The position numbers were made by a program, and so were the translations under genes. A stretch of 64,000 bases of DNA from Geodermatophilus arenarius (GTDB taxonomy: Bacteria > Actinomycetota > Actinomycetes > Mycobacteriales > Geodermatophilaceae), in NCBI RefSeq assembly GCF_042654585.1, contig NZ_JBHSGR010000001.1, forward strand, positions 124,001 through 188,000, in the 5' to 3' direction. The stretch's first letter is position 1. Each line of letters starts with the position of its first letter. Shown here in pieces: positions 35,436 through 43,707 of this stretch. The notes beneath the pieces were generated by a model that was not told the DNA's origin, searched no databases, and saw only the letters and a list, made by a program, of their open reading frames with translations.

Positions 35436-36997
35436 CGGGCGGCCCCCGCGGTCGAGGAGCCCTGGCCGGTCGCGGCCAGCATGACGCTGTCCTCGTCGGC
35501 GCGGGCGCGGGGGATGTCGTCGACGAGGCGGCCCTCGGAGACGACGAGGACGCGGTCGGCCATGCCGAGCACCTCCGGCAGTTCGCTGGACACCATGACG
35601 ACGGCCAGCCCCTCGGCGGCCAGCTCCGACAACAGCCGGTGCACCTCGGACTTGGTGCCGACGTCGATGCCGCGGGTGGGCTCGTCGACGATCAGCACGC
35701 GCGGCTCGGTCGACAGCCACTTGGCGAGGACGACCTTCTGCTGGTTGCCGCCCGACAGCGTGGACACCGGGTCGGACAGCTTCCCTGCCTTGACCTGCAG
35801 GCGCTCGGACCACTCGGCGGCCTGGGCGCGCTCGGCGCGGGAGCTGAGCAGGCCCGCCCTCGCCAGCTTCCAGCGCCGGGTGAGGGTGGCGTTCCTCTCC
35901 ACCGACAGCTCCATGACCAGGCCCTGCTGGCGGCGGTCCTCGGGGACGAGCGCGATGCCGGCGGCCATGGCCGCGGCCGGGTCGCCCTTCCTCAGCGCCT
36001 TGCCGGAGACCCGGACCGAGCCGGCGTCGTAGGTGTCGACGCCGAAGACCGCGCGCACGATCTCGCTGCGGCCGGCGCCGACCAGGCCGGCCAGCGCGAC
36101 GATCTCGCCCGCCCGCACGTCGAAGGAGACGTCGGAGAACACGCCGCGGGTGGTCAGGCCGCGCACCTCGAGCACGACGTCGCCGGGCTCGACGTCGACC
36201 TTCGGGAACAGCGAGGAGACCTCGCGGCCGACCATCCGGCGGACCACCTGGTCGACGGTGAGGTCGCGGGTGGGGTCGGTGGAGACCCACTGCCCGTCGC
36301 GCATGACGGTGATCCGGTCGCAGAGGTCGAACACCTCGTCGAACCGGTGCGAGATGAACAGCACCGCGGCGCCGGAGTCGCGCAGCGACCGGGCGACGGC
36401 GAACAGCCGCTCGACCTCGACGCCGGACAGCGCGGCGGTGGGCTCGTCCATGACGAGCACCCGCGCGTCGAACGACAGCGCCTTGGCGATCTCGACCATC
36501 TGCTGGTCGGCGATGGACAGGCCGCGCGCCGGGCGGTCGGGGTCGAGCGCGACGCCGAGGCGGTCGAACAGCGCCCGGCAGCGGCGGCCGAGCTCGCGGC
36601 GGTCGATGCGCCGGCCCGACAGCAGCGGCTGGCGGCCCATGAAGATGTTCTCCGCGACCGACAGGTCGGGGAACAGCGTGGGCTCCTGGTAGATGACCGC
36701 GATGCCGGCGGCCCGCGCGGCGGCGGGGTCGGCGAGGGTCACCGGCCGCCCGTCGAGCAGCACGCGGCCGGTGTCCGGGCCGTGCACGCCGGCGAGGATC
36801 TTGACCAGCGTCGACTTGCCGGCACCGTTCTCGCCGACGAGCGCGTGGGCCTCCCCCGCGCGCAGCTCCAGCTGCGCGCCGCGCAGCGCCGCGACCGCGC
36901 CGAAGCTCTTGCCCACGTCCTCGAGGGCCAGGACCACGGTGCCGTCCTGTGCCCGACCGGCCGCCGGCGGCGCGGGTGGCGCCGAGGCGTGGTCCAC
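35432..36997 (-). CDS. rhaT: Rhamnose ABC transporter ATP-binding protein (two ATPase domains)
   Basis: 521-residue tandem ATPase typical of sugar importers. Domain 1 has GENGAGKSTLVK, GLSIADQQMVEIAKAL and LVMDEPTAALS; domain 2 has the degenerate Walker A GLVGAGRSE, the signature LSGGNQQKVVLAKWL and LIVDEPTRGID. The GTG at 36997 is preferred over the GTG at 37006 because GGAGGT lies seven bases before it, while the earlier codon overlaps that site. First gene of the ten-kilobase rhamnose operon, divergent from the LacI gene. Confidence 0.94.
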   Translation of the reverse strand: MDHASAPPAPPAAGRAQDGTVVLALEDVGKSFGAVAALRGAQLELRAGEAHALVGENGAGKSTLVKILAGVHGPDTGRVLLDGRPVTLADPAAARAAGIAVIYQEPTLFPDLSVAENIFMGRQPLLSGRRIDRRELGRRCRALFDRLGVALDPDRPARGLSIADQQMVEIAKALSFDARVLVMDEPTAALSGVEVERLFAVARSLRDSGAAVLFISHRFDEVFDLCDRITVMRDGQWVSTDPTRDLTVDQVVRRMVGREVSSLFPKVDVEPGDVVLEVRGLTTRGVFSDVSFDVRAGEIVALAGLVGAGRSEIVRAVFGVDTYDAGSVRVSGKALRKGDPAAAMAAGIALVPEDRRQQGLVMELSVERNATLTRRWKLARAGLLSSRAERAQAAEWSERLQVKAGKLSDPVSTLSGGNQQKVVLAKWLSTEPRVLIVDEPTRGIDVGTKSEVHRLLSELAAEGLAVVMVSSELPEVLGMADRVLVVSEGRLVDDIPRARADEDSVMLAATGQGSSTAGAAR

Positions 36998-37015
36998 GAC
37001 GACCACCTCCGTTTG

Positions 37016-37115
37016 TGAAACGATTCAGGCGTGCTGTGGCGCAGACCATAGGGAGGCGTTTCGAGACGTGTCAACACCGCGTGTCCGGCCCGTGACCGGT
37101 GTTTGACACGTTTCA
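37016..37115. promoter_or_regulatory. Divergent rhamnose promoters with LacI-type operators
   Basis: On the minus strand TTGACA (37074-37069), an 18-base spacer and TATGGT (37050-37045) form a good promoter for rhaT. On the plus strand TTGACA at 37103-37108 could serve the LacI gene. Operator-like imperfect palindromes centred on CG are TGAAACGATTCA (37016-37027), downstream of the rhaT start point, and TGACACGTTTCA (37104-37115), covering the LacI -35. A third half-site-rich element is at 37057-37068 in the rhaT spacer. The two -35 regions sit in a near-perfect inverted repeat (37067-37079 with 37097-37110). Confidence 0.7.
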
Positions 37116-37183
37116 GTACACGGGCGACCATCGCTGCCGGACGGTGTCCCCCGTCACCCGCCCCGACCCCCTGAGGAGACGCC

Positions 37184-38215
37184 GTGCCGGTGAGCATCCG
37201 CGACGTCGCCGAGCAGGCCGGCGTCTCGGTCGGGACGGTGAGCAACGTGCTCAACCGCCCCGAGGTGGTGAGCGGGCCGACCCGCGAGCGGGTGCTCGAC
37301 GCGATCGCCGCGCTCGGCTTCGTCCGCAACGAGTCGGCCCGCCACCTGCGCGCCGGGCACAGCCGGACCATCGGCCTGGTCGTCCTCGACATCGCCAACC
37401 CGTTCTTCACCGACGTCGCGCGCGGCGTGGACGACGTCGTCGACCCGGCCGGCCTCGCGGTGATCCTGTGCAACTCCGACGACCGCCCGGAGAAGGAGGC
37501 CGCCCACCTCGACGTGCTCGCCGAGCAGCGGGTGCAGGGCGTCCTCATCACCCCGACCGCGGAGCTGTCGCCGCACCTGGACTCGCTGCGCCGCCGCGGG
37601 GTGCCGGTGGTGCTGGTCGACCGGCGCGCGCCCGGCCCCGACCAGTGCGCGGTCGCCGTCGACGACGTCCTCGGGGGCCGGCTGGCCGCCGAGCACCTGC
37701 TCGAGCGCGGGCACCGGCGGATCGCCTTCATCGGCGGTGCCTCCGGGCTGCCGCAGGTGCAGGAGCGGCACGCCGGCGTCGTGGTCGCCGTCCGGGAGGC
37801 CACCGGGGACGACGACGCGCTGCTGGTCCTCTCCCCCGAGCACCTCACCGTCGACGGCGGCCGCGAGGCCGCCGCCCGCATCGTCGGGCTGCCCGCCGCC
37901 CGCCGGCCCACCGCCGCGGTGTGCGCCAACGACCTGCTGGCCCTCGGCGTGCTGCAGGAGATGGTCCGCCAGGGCGTGCGGGTGCCCGACGACTTCGCGA
38001 TCGTCGGCTACGACGACATCGACTTCGCCGCGGCCGCCGCGGTCCCGCTGACCTCGGTGCGCAAGCCGCGGGCGGCGCTGGGGTCGCGGGCCGCCGAGCT
38101 GCTGCTGGACGAGGCGCGCGGCGAGGGGCACGTGCACGTGCAGGAGGTCTTCGAGCCGACGCTCGTGGTCCGCGAGTCGAGCATGGTCTTCCGCGACAGA
38201 GAGGGGACCCCGTGA
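37184..38215 (+). CDS. LacI-family transcriptional regulator of the rhamnose/lactate genes
   Basis: 343 residues. The N-terminal HTH SIRDVAEQAGVSVGTVSNVLN and the hinge RHLRAGHSRTIGLVV are followed by a periplasmic-binding-type effector domain with DIANPFFTDVARG and VGYDDIDFA. GTG at 37184 with GAGGAGAC upstream. It diverges from the rhamnose operon, and its TGA overlaps the lutA GTG by 4 bases, so it is co-transcribed with lutABC. It likely represses both directions, with L-rhamnose or a pathway intermediate as inducer (inference). Confidence 0.93.
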   Translation: MPVSIRDVAEQAGVSVGTVSNVLNRPEVVSGPTRERVLDAIAALGFVRNESARHLRAGHSRTIGLVVLDIANPFFTDVARGVDDVVDPAGLAVILCNSDDRPEKEAAHLDVLAEQRVQGVLITPTAELSPHLDSLRRRGVPVVLVDRRAPGPDQCAVAVDDVLGGRLAAEHLLERGHRRIAFIGGASGLPQVQERHAGVVVAVREATGDDDALLVLSPEHLTVDGGREAAARIVGLPAARRPTAAVCANDLLALGVLQEMVRQGVRVPDDFAIVGYDDIDFAAAAAVPLTSVRKPRAALGSRAAELLLDEARGEGHVHVQEVFEPTLVVRESSMVFRDREGTP

Positions 38216-38985
38216 GGGTCGCGCTGTTCGCCACCTGCCTGGTGGACACGGTGGTGCCGCAGGTCGCCCTGGCCACCGCGCGGCTGCTGGAGCGGCTGGG
38301 CCACGAGGTGGTCGTGCCGCCGACGCAGGCCTGCTGCGGGCAGATGCACGTCAACACCGGCTACCGGCGCGAGGCGGTGCCGATCGTGGCCAACCACGTG
38401 CGGGCGTTCGCCGGGGCGGAGGCGGTCGTGGCGCCGTCGGGGTCGTGCGTGGCCTCGATCCACCACCAGCAGGCCGCCGTCGCCCGCCGCGCGGGCGAGG
38501 AGGGGCTGGCCGCCGAGGCGGAGGCCCTGGCCGCGCGCACCCACGAGCTGTCGCAGTTCCTCGTCGACGTGCTCGGCGTGACCGACGTCGGCGCCTACTA
38601 CCCGCACCGCGTCACCTACCACCCGACCTGCCACTCGCTGCGCCTGCTGCGGGTGGGCGACCGGCCGCTGCGGCTGCTGCGCGCCGTCCGCGGGCTGGAG
38701 CTGGTGGAGCTGCCCGGCGCGGAGTCCTGCTGCGGGTTCGGCGGCACCTTCGCGGTGAAGAACGCCGACACCTCGACGGCGATGCTCACCGACAAGATGG
38801 CGAACGTGCTGTCCACGCACGCCGAGGTGTGCACCGCCGGCGACGCCTCCTGCCTGATGCACATCGGCGGCGGGCTGTCCCGGCTGCGCTCGGGCACCCG
38901 GACGGTGCACCTGGCCGAGATCCTCGCCTCGACGGAGGAGAACGTGAGCCCCGACCAGACCACCGCCCCCGCGGTCCCGGCGTGA
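38212..38985 (+). CDS. lutA: L-lactate utilisation protein LutA (Fe-S, CCG domains)
   Basis: 257 residues with two cysteine-rich CCG domains: TQACCGQMHVNTG in the first half and AESCCGFGGTFAVKN in the second, plus YHPTCHSLR. Subunit of the LutABC complex that oxidises L-lactate to pyruvate. GTG at 38212 overlaps the LacI stop; its stop overlaps lutB. Position downstream of a rhamnose regulator fits use of the L-lactate made by RhaEW. Confidence 0.93.
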   Translation: MRVALFATCLVDTVVPQVALATARLLERLGHEVVVPPTQACCGQMHVNTGYRREAVPIVANHVRAFAGAEAVVAPSGSCVASIHHQQAAVARRAGEEGLAAEAEALAARTHELSQFLVDVLGVTDVGAYYPHRVTYHPTCHSLRLLRVGDRPLRLLRAVRGLELVELPGAESCCGFGGTFAVKNADTSTAMLTDKMANVLSTHAEVCTAGDASCLMHIGGGLSRLRSGTRTVHLAEILASTEENVSPDQTTAPAVPA

Positions 38986-40490
38986 GCGCGACGCCGCTCG
39001 CCCCGGGCGCCCCCCGATCCGGGACGACGTTCCTCGGCCTGCCGACCGCCCCTCGCGGCGTCGGCCACCTGCGCGGCACGCAGCCGTTCCCCGACGCCGC
39101 CCGCACGGCCCTGCGCGACGGGCAGCTGCGCGCCAACCTCGGCCGGGCCACGACGACGATCCGCGGCAAGCGCGCCGCCGTCGTCTCGGAGGTGCCGCAC
39201 TGGGAGTAGCTGCGCCAGGCCGGCAGGGCGCTCAAGGCCGCCACCATGGCCCGGCTCGACGAGCACCTCGAGGAGCTCGAGCGGCAGGTGACCGCGCGCG
39301 GCGGCACGGTGCACTGGGCCCGCGACGCCGCCGAGGCCAACCGCATCGTCACCGACCTGGTGCGGGCCACCGGCAGCGACGAGGTGGTCAAGGTCAAGTC
39401 GATGGCCACCCAGGAGATCGGCCTCAACGAGGCGCTGGAGACCGCGGGGATCAGCGCGGTCGAGACCGACCTGGCCGAGCTGATCGTCCAGCTGGGCGAG
39501 GACACGCCGTCGCACATCCTCGTGCCGGCGATCCACAAGAACCGCTCGGAGATCCGCGAGATCTTCAGCCGCACCATCCCCGGCGTCGACCCCGGCCTGA
39601 CCGACGAGCCGCGGCAGCTGGCGATGGCCGCCCGCGCCCACCTGCGCGAGCGGTTCCTGCGCGCCCGGGTCGCCGTCAGCGGGGCCAACTTCGCCGTCGC
39701 CGAGACCGGCACGCTCGCCGTCGTCGAGAGCGAGGGCAACGGCCGGATGTGCCTGACCCTCCCGCAGACGCTGATCACCGTCATGGGCATCGAGAAGGTC
39801 GTGCCGCGGTGGGAGGACCTCGGGGTCTTCCTGCAGCTGCTCCCCCGCTCCTCCACCGGCGAGCGGATGAACCCCTACACCTCGCTGTGGGCCGGCGTGA
39901 CCCCCGGCGACGGGCCGCAGGAGTTCCACCTCGTCCTGCTCGACAACGGCCGGACGGCGGTGCTCGCCGACGAGGTGGGCCGCGAGGCGCTGCACTGCAT
40001 CCGCTGCTCGGCCTGCCTGAACGTGTGCCCGGTGTACGAGCGCACCGGCGGGCACGCCTACGGCTCGGTGTACCCCGGCCCGATCGGCGCGGTGCTGTCC
40101 CCGCAGCTCACCGGCGTCGAGGACAACGCCTCGCTGCCGTACGCGTCGTCGCTGTGCGGCGCCTGCTACGACGTGTGCCCGGTGGCGATCGACATCCCGT
40201 CGATCCTCGTGCACCTGCGCGCCGAGCACGTCGAGGCGGTCGCCAGGGACGGGGAGCGGCCCACCGCCGAGGCGGTCGCCTTCCGCGGGCTGTCGCGGGT
40301 GATGAGCAACCCGCGGCTGTGGCACCTCGCGCAGCGCGCGGCCGGGCTCGCACGGCTGTTCGCCCGGGGGAGGCCGACGCTGCCGGCCGCGCTGCCGCCG
40401 CCGGCGAGCGCCTGGACCCGCACCCGCGACCTGCCCACCCCGCCGGGGAGGACGTTCGTGCAGCAGTGGAACGAGGAGCACGGCCGGTGA
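38982..40490 (+). pseudogene. lutB: L-lactate utilisation protein LutB, interrupted by an in-frame TAG
   Basis: From GTG at 38982 (overlapping lutA by 4 bases) the LutB sequence is intact to codon 75 (VVSEVPHWE), then TAG at 39207-39209, then continues in the same frame with LRQAGRALKAA and the whole remaining protein to 40490. LutB proteins typically read HWEELR or similar here, so a single GAG-to-TAG change explains it. The rest retains the ferredoxin motifs CIRCSACLNVCPVYE and CGACYDVCPVAID. An ATG at 39246 could give a 414-residue product without the first 88 residues, but no ribosome site is evident. True nonsense mutation, sequencing error or readthrough are open. Confidence 0.85.
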
Positions 40491-41107
40491 GCGCGCGCGA
40501 GGAGGTGCTCGGCCGGATCCGGACGGCGCTCGGGACCGACCGGCCGTCGGTCGCCGTCCCGCCGGTGCCGGCGCCGCGCGAGCTGCCGGCGGCCGAGCTG
40601 CTGGACCTGCTCGCCGAACGGGTGGAGGACTACCGCGCCACGGTGCTCCGGTGCGCGCCGGCCGACGTCCCGGCGACCGTCGTCCGCGCGCTCGACACGG
40701 CACTGGGCACCGGCTGGGACCCGGCCGGTGTCGTCGTCGCCCCCGGGGTGCCGGCCGCCTGGCGGCCCTCCGGCTCGGCCGAGGACGACGGCCGGCCCGC
40801 GGTGGAGCTCGCCGCGTTCGCCGCGACGCTCACCGGCGTGGCGACGGCGGTCGCCGAGACCGGCACGCTGGTGCTCGACGGGGCGCCGCTGTCGGGACGC
40901 CGGGCGCTGTCCCTGCTGCCCGACGTCCTGGTCTGCGTGGTCGAGGCCGCGCAGGTGGTGCCCGACGTGCCCGACGCCCTGGCCCGGCTGGACCCGGTCG
41001 CCCCGCTGACGATGGTCAGCGGCCCGTCGGCGACCAGCGACATCGAGCTGCAGCGGGTCGAGGGCGTGCACGGCCCGCGCACCCTCGTGGTCGTCCTCGC
41101 CGGCTGA
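40487..41107 (+). CDS. lutC: L-lactate utilisation protein LutC
   Basis: 206-residue LUD-domain (DUF162) protein, third component of the lactate oxidation complex. It shows AREEVLGRIRTALG at the start, TAVAETGTLVLD in the middle and MVSGPSATSDIE near the end, the last being characteristic of the family. GTG at 40487 overlaps the lutB stop by 4 bases; translation from it would depend partly on ribosomes leaving lutB, so the TAG in lutB may lower its yield. Confidence 0.93.
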   Translation: MSAREEVLGRIRTALGTDRPSVAVPPVPAPRELPAAELLDLLAERVEDYRATVLRCAPADVPATVVRALDTALGTGWDPAGVVVAPGVPAAWRPSGSAEDDGRPAVELAAFAATLTGVATAVAETGTLVLDGAPLSGRRALSLLPDVLVCVVEAAQVVPDVPDALARLDPVAPLTMVSGPSATSDIELQRVEGVHGPRTLVVVLAG

Positions 41108-41232
41108 CCGGGCGCCTGGCACGTCCCCCGAGCGGGCGGTCCGGTGTGGCACCGCCTTGCTGCGCGGAGGACCAGCGGTCATCCTCCGACGGTGCGCCGT
41201 CCCTCGACCACCTCCCCGGCCCGCGGTCCTGA

Positions 41233-43140
41233 GTGACCGCTCCAGTGCAGTCGATCACCCGGCGCCGCCGGTCGATCGCGACGGTCTGTCTGTCCGGACT
41301 GCTCGAGGACAAACTCGACGCGGCCGCGTCGGCGGGCTTCGACGGCGTGGAGCTGTGCGAGCCGGACCTGGTGTCCGCGGCGTGGACACCGGCGGAGGTG
41401 GCCGGCCGCTGTGCGGACCTCGGCCTGTCGATCGACCTCCTCCAGCCGTTCCGCGACCTGGACTCCACCGATCCGGACCGCTTCGCGCGCAACCTGCGCC
41501 GCGTCGAGCGCACCCTCGACGTGGTGGCCGCCCTCGGCACCGAGACGCTCCTGGTCGTCTCGTCCGTCGCGGCCGACGCGGTGCAGGACCTCGACCGGCT
41601 GGCCGCCCAGCTGGCCGAGGCGGCCGACCGGGCGCAGCGGCGTGGGCTCCGGGTCGCCTACGAGGCCCTGGCGTGGGGCACCCACGTCTCCACGTGGGAG
41701 CGCAGCTGGGAGGTGGTCCGCCGGGCCGGTCACCCGGCGCTGGGACTGTGCCTGGACAGCTTCCACGTCTTCGCGCGGGACGGGGACCTCGCCGGCATCA
41801 CCGCGGTCCCCGGCGACAAGATCTTCTCCGTGCAGCTGGCCGACGCGCCCGACCTGCGGATGGACGTGCTGCAGTGGAGCCGCCACCACCGGCTCTTCCC
41901 GGGGCAGGGGGCCTTCGACCTGCCGGGGTTCCTCGGGGCCGTCCTCGCCGCCGGCTACACCGGGCCGCTGTCGCTCGAGACCTTCAACGACGTCCACCGC
42001 TCGTCCGCACCCACCTGCACGGCGGCCGACGCCATGCGCTCGCTGCGGTGGCTGGAGGAGGTGGTGGCGCGCGACCACCCGGGCAGTGGCGCGCTCCTGC
42101 CCCCTCCGGCACCGGACCTGACCGGCTGGTCGTTCGCCGGGCTGACCGCCGACGGGACCTCCGCGTCCCGGCTCTCGGAGGTCCTCACCTCGCTCGGTTT
42201 CACCCGCACCGCCCGTTCCCGGACCGAGCCCGTCGCCGTGTGGGAGCAGGGCGGGGCCCGGTTGCTCGTCGACTCCCGGCGGAGCCAGCCGTCCCGGCGG
42301 GGCGCCGTCGCCCTCACGTCCCTCGGGGTCGCGAGCACCGATCCCGTCCGGTCGGCCCACCGGGCGCGGGCGATGGGCGCCCCGGTGGCGGAGCGCGGCT
42401 CCGGCGCCGCCGGGACCGGGTCCTGGGCGGTGGCCGCACCCGACGGCACGGAGATCCGGTGCACGCCTCCCGCGTCGGAGGGCTTCGTCCCGACGGGTGA
42501 ACGGCCGGGGGCCGGCAGCGGGTTGACCCGCATCGACCACGTCGGCCTCACCGTGACGCCCGACGACGTCGAGAGGACCACCCTGTTCCACCGCGCGGTC
42601 CTGGGGCTGGAGGCGCACGGCGAGGCCGACGTCCCCGGCCCGTCGGGCCTCCTGCGCACCCGCGGGATCGCCGGCCCGGACCGGGCCGTGCGGCTGGCGC
42701 TCACCGTGCCGGTCCTGCGCCGCGGTGAGTGGGCGTCCGAGGTCCCGGAACCGCAGTACGTCGCGTTCGCCACCGACGACGTCGTCGCCACGGTCCGGGC
42801 GCTGCGCGCGGCCGGTGCCCCGTTGCTGCCCCCACCGGTCAACTACGCCGACGACCTGGAGACCCGGCTCGACCCGGACCCGGACCTGCTGGCGGTCGTC
42901 CGCGAGCACGGCCTGATGTACGACGAGGACGGGGACGGCGGCTACCTGCACGTGGCCACCGAGCTGGTCGGCGACCGGGTCTTCTTCCTGGTGGTCCAGC
43001 GACTGGGACGCTACGACGGCTACGGCGCCGCGGACGCTCCCGCACGCATGGCAGGGCACCGGCGCAGGGCGGGCGGGCGGTCCCCCGTCGCCGCCGCCCC
43101 GGTGGCGGGCACGCCCTGCCCCGTCGGTCGCCGGGCCTGA
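41233..43140 (+). CDS. 3-dehydroshikimate dehydratase / hydroxyphenylpyruvate dioxygenase-like fusion (QuiC type)
   Basis: 635 residues. The N-terminal xylose-isomerase-like TIM barrel (about 1-290) has SIATVCLSGLLEDKLDAAA, AYEALAWGTHVS, CLDSFHVF, FSVQLADAP and LSLETFND, whose Glu, Asp, Gln and Glu residues are metal ligands. The C-terminal part (about 300-600) is a VOC/HPPD-like domain with RIDHVGLTV and a late GYLHVATE. This arrangement is known for bacterial dehydroshikimate dehydratases producing protocatechuate. GTG at 41233; no strong ribosome site, and the gap to lutC is 125 bases, so it may have its own promoter. Protocatechuate is also an expected quercetin breakdown product. Confidence 0.87.
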   Translation: MTAPVQSITRRRRSIATVCLSGLLEDKLDAAASAGFDGVELCEPDLVSAAWTPAEVAGRCADLGLSIDLLQPFRDLDSTDPDRFARNLRRVERTLDVVAALGTETLLVVSSVAADAVQDLDRLAAQLAEAADRAQRRGLRVAYEALAWGTHVSTWERSWEVVRRAGHPALGLCLDSFHVFARDGDLAGITAVPGDKIFSVQLADAPDLRMDVLQWSRHHRLFPGQGAFDLPGFLGAVLAAGYTGPLSLETFNDVHRSSAPTCTAADAMRSLRWLEEVVARDHPGSGALLPPPAPDLTGWSFAGLTADGTSASRLSEVLTSLGFTRTARSRTEPVAVWEQGGARLLVDSRRSQPSRRGAVALTSLGVASTDPVRSAHRARAMGAPVAERGSGAAGTGSWAVAAPDGTEIRCTPPASEGFVPTGERPGAGSGLTRIDHVGLTVTPDDVERTTLFHRAVLGLEAHGEADVPGPSGLLRTRGIAGPDRAVRLALTVPVLRRGEWASEVPEPQYVAFATDDVVATVRALRAAGAPLLPPPVNYADDLETRLDPDPDLLAVVREHGLMYDEDGDGGYLHVATELVGDRVFFLVVQRLGRYDGYGAADAPARMAGHRRRAGGRSPVAAAPVAGTPCPVGRRA

Positions 43141-43143
43141 CCT

Positions 43144-43169
43144 CCGCCGCCACCGCTCGCGGGCGGCGG
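43144..43169. terminator. Hairpin between convergent genes
   Basis: Eight-base arms CCGCCGCC (43144-43151) and GGCGGCGG (43162-43169) around a 10-base loop, between the stops of the dehydratase and thioredoxin-like genes. Confidence 0.5.
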
Positions 43170-43178
43170 CGTCCGCGC

Positions 43179-43541
43179 TCAGTCGATCGGCTCCGGGTAC
43201 AGCGCCCGGACGGCGGGCATGTCGAGCGCGCGGATCGTCTCGACCAGCAGGTCGAGGGAGTCCGCGGGGATCCACCCCGGCTCGGCGAAGACCAGCACGC
43301 CGTCGCGGTAGACCCGCAGCGTCGGCGCCGACCGCACGCCCAGCTCGGCCGCCAGCGCGGCCTCGGCCTCGGTGTCGACGGCGGTGAAGCGCAGGTCCGG
43401 GTGCCGCGCCGCGGCCTGGTCGAACACCGCGGTGAACGCGCGGCTGCTGCCCGACCGCGACGTCCGGAAGTCGACCAGCACGATGCCCGGCGCGGACACC
43501 GCCGCCGGGAAGTCGGCCGCGCCGATGGTCGCCGTCGTCAT
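43179..43541 (-). CDS. Thioredoxin-fold protein lacking the redox cysteines
   Basis: 120 residues from ATG at 43541. The fold is plain: VLVDFR, FDQAAARHPDLRFTAVDTE, ELGVRSAPTLRVYRDGV with the cis-Pro, and a final amphipathic helix. Where thioredoxins have WCGPC, this protein reads RSGSS (residues 29-33), so both cysteines are Ser and both Trp residues are replaced. There is no other cysteine, so it cannot do dithiol exchange. It may be a binding or chaperone module. GAGGGGAC precedes the start. No clear link to neighbours. Confidence 0.85.
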   Translation of the reverse strand: MTTATIGAADFPAAVSAPGIVLVDFRTSRSGSSRAFTAVFDQAAARHPDLRFTAVDTEAEAALAAELGVRSAPTLRVYRDGVLVFAEPGWIPADSLDLLVETIRALDMPAVRALYPEPID

Positions 43542-43707
43542 GTCCCCTCCCGTCTCCTCCCCCAGTGTGGCCCCCGGCCCCCCGCCGCACAGCCGCGGCA
43601 CCCCTCGCCGGCGTCTCGGGTGCGGCGCCGGCGCGGGCTCGGCTGGTGACCGCTGCCGTACGCTCCGTACCCGGCGCCTGCGGACGGGGAGCCGGGACGG
43701 AGCCGGG

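Noticed and set aside
39207..39209. TAG in lutB as a pyrrolysine codon
   Set aside because: LutB families do not use pyrrolysine, no pyl genes are present here, and a Glu codon is expected at this position.
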